DNA of 64,000 nt, taken from positions 19,673,620-19,737,619 of the forward strand of contig NC_085046.1 of assembly GCF_963662255.1 (NCBI RefSeq), written 5' to 3'. The DNA is from Cinclus cinclus. Taxonomy: Eukaryota; Chordata; Aves; Passeriformes; Cinclidae. A program made the translations under genes and the position numbers. This document shows, one piece after another, positions 15,301-26,100 of this stretch; positions within the stretch are counted from its first letter, which is position 1, and the number at the start of each line of letters is the position of its first letter. The notes beneath the pieces are model-generated. The model did no database searches. It saw only the letters and a list, made by a program, of their open reading frames with translations, and was not told the DNA's origin.

Positions 15301-18300
15301 GTTTACATAACACAATAACTCAAGGGATTTTTTGAATGAGTTGGTGAAAAAAGAATTGCAGACAGTTACAAAATGCCAGTTAGAGATGAATATTTTATTT
15401 TCTTCCTTTAGGGAGAGGGACTAACATGTAAGAAATTGATAAGATCTGGAAAACAGACTTGCTAAAACCTGTGATGAAAATTACCAAAATATTAAGCTTC
15501 TCTGAAACAATCAAGATTTCTTTTTTTTAAAGCAATGTTACAGGATGCTTTTCTGGAAGAAAATCTTGTATCAATGTAATTTAAATTTTGTTGTTTTTAT
15601 TCACTCGTTTGTTCAGCTCCACATATGTTTTAAGTAATTTTTATTTAACATAGAAGGAACGTGAAAAATAATTCTTATGCAAGTACTCACGAAGCTAATT
15701 GCCATAATAAAATTTGATCTTCTTTTGTATTGATTGTGACCAGATTTCCACCTATTTCTCTACAGAATTCTTCAGCTTCAAACCAAGACTTCTTTTGGTT
15801 TCCTTCTCTCACAAAAAACTGTTGAGAACAAAAAGTAGAAATAAATTAGTACATTTGTAAAGTTTATAAGATATGTGTAGTTAGAATCAGCATCATTTTA
15901 ACATCCCTTTATTCTTGAGTGACACAACATGATACCTGTCCAAGCCTCTGATATTAAGCGTTAAAAGTGCGAAGAGTAAATATTTTTTTTTCTTAGCATC
16001 ATTTATTTTAAAATAAGGCAAAAGCAGGAGAGGCATCTGAGGAGAACAAAAGGTATCAGAATGTACAGAGGAGAAAGAACTAATGTGTAACTTAAGTGGA
16101 ACTTTCTCCACTGAAATGTTCCAAAAAAAGATGGAAAACAACCATGGAGTTTCACAGTGGAAAGCAGGAGATTTTTGAGAAAAGGAAGGGGAAGGCTAAG
16201 TCAGTGAGTTGGACTAGAAAAGGTGGGATGAATGCAGAAAGTTGTTTGGCCAAGGGTGGACCCCAGCTGAGGAAGAGGTTTTTGTATTGAGGTGTGAACA
16301 TACAAATACAAAATACACTTTCTGCCATGAAGAGCATATGTTCATGGACTAAGGATATGTTTAACAGGACTAAATGCTTGACATCTTATGGAAATGATAA
16401 TTAACAATTTGGTAAATGGCAGAACCAATGTAATGATAATAATATGTGACACAGAAGCTCAGACCCTTGTGCATCCAGGAATAAAATCAGCTCTGGTCTC
16501 CCAACAGACAGACAGTCTCAGGAAAGAAAGTGAGAGCAGACTTATATAAAGACGTGGAAGAACAATGCTGCAGATTGATTTACTTGATCTATATTGCCTT
16601 TTCTTTCTTTTTTTTTTTTTCTTTGCAAAAAGGAGACCTTTTAAAGGCGTTTTTAGCTAAATCAAGGGAATGCTCAAAAGTTTTACTTTCTGAAGAGTCA
16701 CCAGCTAGACCCAGACCCAAAAGTGTTGCTATGAGTATCACATGCTGTGTGAGAAATGGTTGTCAGAGGGACAGGTTTTCTCTCAGAAACATTGTCTTGT
16801 GCAAATGACACTGCCAGCTCTTGAGATGTAATACTATGTTTTTTCTGAAGTTCCAAACTCCTAAAAACAAATAAATTAGGTGAAGTTCTCATCTGGCATT
16901 TAGATAAAAGAAAGCATATTTTTAGCACTCTGTGTTCATCATTTTACATTGCTGACTTTCGTTATATTTGATGGACTTTTCCCCCATGCTTCCTTGCCTT
17001 GAATACTAAAGAGAAGATAATTCCCAAATAATGCTCCAGCTCCGTGGTGACCAGGGCACTGTCCCCTGGCCTGCCCAGTGCTGGGACTCCAGAGAAGGTG
17101 CACACACTTACTTTAATGCATGAGTCTGCCCGCGAGGCTCCGTCCCAGCCTTCGGCACACGTGGCCACAGGAACCTGTCCTGGAGGAGCAGGAGGTGGCA
17201 CTCCTGCTGCCCGCTGTTTGCAAAGGTAATTTGATGTCTTATCACAGCTAACAACATCCCATAATCCAGCTGCAATTCCAGTTCCCATGACAACACAGCC
17301 TTGCTCTTTCCCTTTGAGATGTGGAAAAGAAATGAATAAAAACAAAGCCTTAACTGCTGTCTAAAGAATGAGACCTTTGCTTTTATTCATTGAAAATTAT
17401 GAAAAGAAAGATACAGATTATGCAGATTAAAAAATGTCCTGGATATAAAATTATTTTTAATACCACCTGTCAGAGGCCAGATATGGGCCAACGAGTCCCA
17501 CAGATACAGCTTTACCAAAACCAGACATTTACAGCTTCAGAAAACAAATCTTCTTTATCTTGCCTCCCCACCAAAATCACAGGGAAAATGGCTCTTGATT
17601 ATATTTGCATAGGTAATAGATGACCTGACAAGTACTTTGGAGTTCTCAGTATCCTGGTAACTGAATTTCAAGAAGGGTGATGTCAAGTACAACAGGTTTG
17701 TTTTAAGGCATAACCAGCTGTGTGAAGGTAAGAGCTCACAGGTAGCTGCTAAACTGTATTGCTGAAATGCCAAACAGCTCCATGTTCACTGCTCACTTCT
17801 CACATATGCACACTGTGAGTCAAAAAACTGTCCAGAATAACTTTTCTAAAGCTGATGAGTTGTTAACTGGTGTTTAAAATGGTTAAAAAAAAAACCCGTG
17901 GACCTTGTTAAGTCCTGCACAGTATTGCCTTCAGTCTAACCCGTCAAAATCTATCTCTGCACACCTTGGCAGGACGCTCCCTTACACCAACACCTGCAGC
18001 TCAGCTGTGACAGTGCTGGTTGAGCCCATGCAGAGCTTACCTGGCATTGCTGTGTTCCAGTGTGTGAAATGAGGAGTTTCTCCTTTGGTCCACTTGAAAC
18101 TCCCTCGTTCTTCTGTATCAGAGAGACCAATCCAGAAATATTTTTCAGACCTCAGCCCCGTCAGACTAATCAGGAAGGTTTGCTCATTTCTGCAGTGGGA
18201 AACAGTGTTCATTCACAGCCTGTTAGTGTGCAGTATTAGCCTAAGTGATGCAAAGAGAGGAGTGTTAACAGGACCCCAAAACAGCTCCTCAGTGAAGTTC

Positions 18301-21300
18301 AGACAAAACCCTGATAGCCTTTACCCTGCAGTCAAAAGAATTTCATGAGGGACAACTTTCTCCTTACAGCTGAAGTCATCTGAAACATCCCAAATTGCTG
18401 CTCACATGGGCCTCTATTTCTATTTTACTCTTCTCACTCTTTCCAAGTCTTTGAGGTGCCTCAAACAGACCACAAACACAGGACCAAGCTGTCAGCTTTG
18501 CTCAGTACCATCTCTGAAGGCAGTCATGCTTCTCAAGGGCCATGGAGCCTCTGAAGCCTGACAGGGATATAGGTAGATTAAAGATTCTGCAGGTTCTGGG
18601 GAAGATTTCCTACATTTGTACAGAATTTGGTTTAGAAGGTAGTTTAGGAAAATATTTTGATTATAGCTTTCCTATCATGAGAGACCACCTATCAAAAAGT
18701 ACATGAGTACTGTAGTACCTATTTTCCAACACAAAAAAAATCCCAGCAAACCAAACCACCAAAAAGAAAAACTAATACCCCACCAAACCCAGCAGCTCCT
18801 TTAATTATGAATTGAAAGATAAGAGGAAAGTGTTTAACTCAAGAAACCCCCAGATCTGAAAATTGCTATAATGCTATAAAGTAGATAGCCCTACAACACT
18901 GAGGTGTTTGTTTTGGGTTCATTTTTCCTGCATGGATAATCTTTGCAAGCCTTGCAGCAATAAATTTTTTTGAAAAGTGCTGATAAAACACTTTGATATG
19001 TTCAAAAAATGGAAAAGTTTCACAAGTTTCTCCAATAAGAACATTGATTTTTGAAAAAGTTATTTTCCCACCTGCTTTCCACTGTAGCTAGATAAGATTT
19101 GTTGTGTTCACATGTCTTATTTGCTTCTGAGAATGTCAAAAGTGCAGAACCCACGAAGTAACAGTGAAAACCATATCTTTTCCAACACTGTAACAAACAT
19201 AAATTTTTTAACATGCAATGGAAAGAGACTTCAATGTAGAAATTTCTCTGCTCTTGTGTGTATAAATATTCAATGCTCAATTTGTTGCAGCTGAGTTTAA
19301 AACTAAGATGAGACTGGGCTGATCTGTTAATCAATGAAATCTATTTTTTTTTTATTCTGTACACTTCTACAGGAGGCCTTTTTGCTTAAGGGATGACATT
19401 AACATCTTAGTTTTCATCTCTTTTATGCATACATGACATTTCAAAGAAAATTGTGACTGTGCTATTTTCTGTGGCTTTCCAGTGCTCAGTATGGTTGAGA
19501 GTATGCAAACTGAGGCTATAAGGAGCCTGTGATTCATTCAGGGGGACCTGCAGCTCCAGCTTTCCAGAGCTGCCCAATGAGACATAATGAAATACCAAAA
19601 TATTGCAATATAGAAATGAATTCACATACAAGCACAGCCACCCAAAGTTGACACTCCCAAGTACAAAGAGTAAGGAGATTTTCTGGACCTAGAGGAATCC
19701 AGACAGTGCCTGTTTTCAGAGAGAATGGAAAGGAAGAGTATCAATTAAAAACCCCTGCTTCTTCCTGCTTTTGCAGAGATCTCTGCTAACTGATACAGTG
19801 ATTTTCTGACCAAAGCGGGGCTCATCTGGGGGTGGAGGGCAAGGCAGTATTCACATGCATGCAAATGAACCTCAACTTACTTAAAAACTTTCAGATAAAA
19901 ATGGAAAATATTAGTAAATTGCTGGCAGGAAGAGACCAGGTTGCACCCGTAGATTTTCTATGATATACAAAGACAGCATCCAAAAAAACCAAAAACTAGT
20001 AAATTAATTCCTGTACATTTCTTCAAAGATTATTTTTTATGAGAGAGCATTTACTTTCTGGCAGCCTGGGTCCTTGATTGTCTCTTTGTCAGAGGACTGT
20101 GATGAAGGCTTCTTTTTACAGATATAACCAAGTTGCTTATTACAAACATCAGTTGCCCAGTATCCATCCTAGAATAGCAGGGAGAAGGAACAAAAGTCAA
20201 GAAAGGGCACCCATAGGCACAACTAGTGTTTTTATTCTTTTTTTCACAAGGCCAACTGGAGATTTATTAGCAGATTAGACATATCTGTAAGCACTTATTT
20301 AAGATCCATTTAATATTGTTTTGAGGTAAAAGAAGGAAATTAACATTTTTAAGTCTCAAAATTTCTTTCTATCATAACTTTAAAATGAAAGGCTTTGTAA
20401 AGGTCCGTCTCATCTGGGGCTGATGGGATCTGCTTTTGGAGCAGGATTATTTCCCTACACTGCTAGAGAAAAGATTAATTAAACTGACCTAATGCACATC
20501 TGATAGGGTTGCAGTAAATCTATTTTATCCATCAAAGAATCTGAATGTGACTGACTACTTTAAAAAATAACAGCCTATTTAAGAAGAGTTTTCCCCTCAT
20601 CCCTCACATAAAATCTGGTTTAGGATCAATTCTTTTGGTGCCTAATGCTGGCAAAGAGTAGGGTTATTCTATGACATAAAAGTTCTCTCAATAACAGCAT
20701 GCATTTCAAATTTCATGATACTTTTTTTGTGCGCATACCTCTGCATACACATGCACGTAAATGTATCAAACAATCACATCTTGCAAGAAAATAAAGTTTG
20801 TGAGTCAAACAGTCAGAAATACTATAGAATTTTTCATTAGTTTCTTGTCGGGTAGATGACAGCTAAGAAATATGTCCTAGTGCCAGGTCTCTATGCCTCA
20901 AAGCTATGTCTTGATGACATGACACTGAGGGACAAAACTGTCTATTTGATTGGAATATGAGGTATGTAAATAGCACCTATGGTACCCTCATAGGGTATTA
21001 ACTAGTTCATCCTTATTCCTCTCCCAGAGCTTAAACTTTTTCTTTGCTGAAACCAAGGGAAAGAATTTAATGTAAAATTTCTGGATCAAAATTTTCACCA
21101 GACAAGGAATTTCACAAGGGGGTACTAGGAAAATGCTTCTTCTCCTTCTGATGCCTCCTGACTTCTGAATTGCCTTCTGGTCGACACCAAATTTTCGAGA
21201 AAAACTATTTCAAGATAATATAACGAATGGTGCCTGAAGAAGCAGTTAAGTGAGTGCTTTTGGGTCGATGCAGCTGTTAATTTGCATTGCTGTAAAAGGA

Positions 21301-23103
21301 GTGCATGTTGTACCTGTCCCTTCATAGCGACGCAGTCCTCCAGACCATTTGTGTAGGTGGGATGTCTGCGCTGCCATGCGGTGAACGTCACAGGAGTCCC
21401 ATCACTCCACTCGAAGTAGAAGTGAGCCTTCAGGTCGTTCAGACCCAGCCACAGCTCTTCTGTTGGTTCTGGAGCACGACAAGAAAGAGGTTTGGTTACT
21501 GTCCACTGCACAGAACCAGCAGGGACTGATACGTTTGGCATGTGGCACACAAGAGGTGGTCTTCGTGCTTTTATAATATTGCTGCTTCGTCTCAGATCTC
21601 TAAAAGAGATGCATTGTGAAAAAAACATCAGATTCGATTCAGAAAAGCTGATTTTAATGAACATAAGGCTCTTTACAGCTGGCAGAAGATTTTTGCAAAC
21701 TTTCTGTGATTCAGAACAACAGAATGGTTCTGAGCATGAAGAGTTGAATGGCTGTGGGTGTCCCCCCTCTCAGGAAATCATACTGAGTCCAAGTCATGAA
21801 GACACCTGCCAGAATGCTTTTTTGTTTGTTTTCTTCTCCTCCTTTATAATGCTTTAGAATGTGGATTATTTCTTGTTAAACATAGATATAGTTCTGTATT
21901 TATGCAACAGCAGCAACATAAAAGAGCATGGTAAGTTAGATTCAGAGTTTCATTTGTGGTATGTCAGAGAAAGTATTAATATTTAATATGAAGTTCAGCT
22001 TTTTTGTCACAGATGGAGCAAATGCAATACAGGCCTACATATATACTCACTGTAACCAAGCTGTGACACTAGAAAGCTGTATTCAGCAATGTTGTGGATG
22101 CTTGCCAAATCTCCATCTTGCTTTTTACATGAAGACAGAGCATCTTCCCATGATTTGGGATCCCGGTGAATGTTGTAGCAGTGACCTGCATATGGCCACC
22201 AGCCATCTGTGCACTGAACAGGCCTCAATTCCCCTAAAATCAAAACACAACTTTTTCAGAACAACTGGAAAATAAAGGACACTAGAATGACGTCTCTTGG
22301 GTACTCTTTACAAAAATGGGACTATATGAATAAAAATAAAGTTGTAGGTGGCAATGCAAAATACATTCAAATTAAAAGCAAATATCATTAAGGCACAGCA
22401 CGCTATATATGTAAACAGAATGAAGTCTCCTTAAACAGGGAACCACTAAAAAATGGCCGCGTTTTGTCAGAAATGCAACTTGAAACAATGATCAGTCAGG
22501 AAAGAGAGACCAAAGCAGATATCAGCTTTGTCCTCTCTTTGTCCCCTAGAGCCACTCAGTCTCATGCTGCCCGTGGTGATACATATTGGGTTCTGCCTGC
22601 TGGTCTATGGCTTTTCACAAACAAACATGTTTTTCAAGTATGGAAAAGCATGAAGCAGTTCCTCGATAACTGCAGGTCAGTAAACCTTGTAAATTGGTGG
22701 ACACTTTGTGTATCCTCTAAGTGGCTTTTCATAACTTAAATTCTTAAAAATGTTCCTCAGTCTTGCTTTAAAAATTGAATCCCACATTTCATTTTAAGGT
22801 TAATACTGGAATAAAGATTCTTTGAAATTATTTCTCTACTTTCTTTAGTATAACTTTTTCTTTAAAAGTAGATTTTGCAACATTCCCAGGTGACAGTCTC
22901 CAGTGGACTCCTCTTGCATGGGGCATGTTCCCAGCCATGCTGGTGCATTGGGGTGGCCCACGGATGCAACAAGATCAGTGTCAGTGCTGTTGCTGCTCCT
23001 GCTGTGCTCATAAGAAATCAAAGCATTGCAAATTGCAGACATCAGACAGAGGAGTTTTTAATGAATATATGAATAACTGCAGTTATTCATTTGGAGCAAA
23101 TTT

Positions 23104-23150
<47 letters not shown>

Positions 23151-26100
23151 TTTCTACCACATTTATGCAAATCTGCCTTTTGGCACTGGTTACCATGATG
23201 GAACATCTACAGTCTGTCTTGTGAAAAAAATGATAGAGTGATGGAAAAAAAATAATAATATTCTCCTATGAATGTTTAATACACAAAGGGAAAAGAAAGA
23301 ATATAAAAGTCTGTGTGTCGTGTCTAGCTGCATTTTTCGAAGGTTTCTAACATCTTCATTGAAAAATAATGTTACATTCAAGTTCCTCTTTCTAGAAGTC
23401 ATAAAAATCTTTATTTTTATTTGACTAACTTACCTTTGGGCATAATGTCAGGCTTTGAACTGAAGGATCCCTTTTTACAAATGTAGCCCAGTCTCTGGTT
23501 GCATGCTTGGTTTTCCCATTTAGCATTCTTTGTGGGATTCAACACTCCACATATTTTCCCAGGGAGCAAGAAAGGACTTCCTTTAAGTAAGAGAGAAAAA
23601 AGAATCTCAGCAATAAATGAATAAAACTATTAATAGAATCATCATATTACCAGTGGAAACTTCTGCTTTTTATGATTCCTTGAATCACTAATAGGATGAA
23701 GCCCTTCCCTACAGGATATCTGCCTTGAAGTTTATAGGATGCTATCTTTAGTTGATACACTAAGTGAAATAATGAGAATGAAATAATGACCTTCCACTGT
23801 TTTTATTATTAGGATAGTATTGGAAAATATCTAATTCTTTTCCTGACACTCTAGTTCTTACAAGAAGAACTACTGAAACTAGACCTTTATCTTGTGAGAA
23901 AAACTTCCAAACTTCAGAATATTAAGTTTTATTATGCTTCCAGTATATTTCAAGAGATTCACAGTTCTGCTTTCCTATGGAATAGTTTTTTTGTTTTCTC
24001 TTTTCCTATGGAATAGCTTTTTTGTTTTCTGTTGCAGTGTGTACAAACCTCTGCAGGCAGCAAAGGAAATTTCCTGATACGGCTTTTGAAAACTTAGAAG
24101 AGAGTTTAATTTTTCCTTTGACACCATGTAACTTTTCCTAATCAGGAGACAGCTTGGAATAATCATGGCATAAAGCAAACACAGAACAAAAAAATCCCAA
24201 GAAGTTGGGAGAAAAACTCACCCTGCATGAGGAACTCCACAAACCCACCCCATGGCTCCCTATGATTCACAATAGTGTTTAGAATTTCTCCAAACAGCAT
24301 AGTGGCATTGTTTGCTAAATATTTTGCTACCTTTGGAACATTTTACTTATATTCACACTTGTGGACAACATGTTATAGAAAATTCTGATCTTTATTGTGC
24401 AGGATTATTTATTACTGCAAATGACACTCTGCTTTCATAAACAAGCTCTCTGCTCAGATAAGAGAATGAAATACTATGCTGTAACTGATATCCACTGTGA
24501 ACTTTGTAATTTGAAATTCTTAGTCTTAAAACGAGGATCCAAATCTTGAGCTATTGTAAACCAAAATGGACTTTCCTGAAATAATTGTAGCTAGTTCAGA
24601 TTTTATTAGTTGGTGTTATATCACAATTAATTCAAAGATTACAAAATAGGTACATCTCTTACCTGGAGCCCAGTTTAAATATCTGAAAGGGCTGCCCCCA
24701 GCCCATTTCCATCCACTGCTGAAATCCAAAGCATTCAATCCAATCCATAAGGCAAAACGAAATTCTTTAGTTAGCTCTAAATTAGAAAAAAAAATTCCTC
24801 AATTGTATCTCTTTATTCTTATTTGTAGTAAGATCATCTAAAAAAAATTAAGTGTAAAGTAAGAAATTAATACTTCTTATTTTAAACCAGCCCCAAGCCA
24901 GTACTTTCTGCATTACTGAGATGTACTGATTGCAAGAAAGTAAAATTTGCAAATGAATCTATATTGATTTGCCAGAGATCTTAGAAGGGCAAATTAACAT
25001 CTTATTTCACTATTTAAATAAGACTTTATTTTTCTCACTTGCTTTCATTAGAACATAAAATATGTAACATAGCCCTGAGTTTCATAAGGGAATTTTGCTA
25101 GAAGTCTTCTGTAACAGACTTCATGAAGCAAAAGAAAAATTCAATGTGTCAAAATTTTTTTTCCAGCTTTTTTTTCAATGGGAATTCTCCTTTACACTAT
25201 TTATAGCCAAACAGATGCTGTGATACCTGCAACTGAAATCCACTGGAGTTATTTTGATTATATGTATGCAAATCACCCATATTAGGACCAATCCAACCAT
25301 CATCATACGTTTTCCTGAAAATATTAATAATCCTTGAAACACAGTGGAAAAAGGCAAATTAGAGGGCCAGCCTATATCCCTGCTCAGGAATGGGTGCCCT
25401 TGCACAAATGTGGGTGGAGGAAACCTTTCCCCTGGGACAGACTGCAGGAGCTGCAGGATCTCCCATGTGGAGCACAGTGATGGCATGGGGACATTTCACT
25501 CCCAAAAAGGTTTGTGAACAATGTTTCATAAAAAGCCCCCAGGCAGTGGAAGGGCAGTTCAGACCATCCCCTTTTAGGTGGCTGCTGAATCACCCCTGAC
25601 ACTCTGCCCTGTTTCTTCACTGAGACAGACAACAAGGCAGCCAAATTCATCACAGCATATTTTAGGGTCTTGTTCTCTGTCCTTTTACCTCCTATATATG
25701 CTTGCTCCTGAGTCTCTGTAATGCTTAGTAGTTCTGCATTTTGCTGCTGACAGCTTTTCCTTGCTTGGTGCCATGTTAGAGCTGATTCTGAGTTTATCTG
25801 ATATTGAATGCCAGTTGAAACATCTTCTGTCCAAAATCTTTCCGTGTTCTCTGGAAGAAGTGACATAGAGCACTGTTCTAGTGGACTCACATATACCAAC
25901 TAAAAGAAAATAAATTGTGTAATAATGCAAAATTATTAAAGACGCACACTATGCATCAGAAAATAAATAATGAAATACATCTAGGCACCAAACTGGGAAA
26001 AAAATAATACTTTGTAAAAATTAAAAATACTATCTTAAATTTCTATATTTTTAGAAAGGACTGAATTGTTTCCAAGTATTTGCTTTTGAATTTTCTCATA

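Noticed and set aside
25851..25899. Upstream extension of gene B exon 3 to an acceptor at 25900
   Set aside because: The frame is open, but that acceptor gives phase 0, whereas the FNII exon ends in phase 1; the acceptor at 25851 fits and restores the family alignment.
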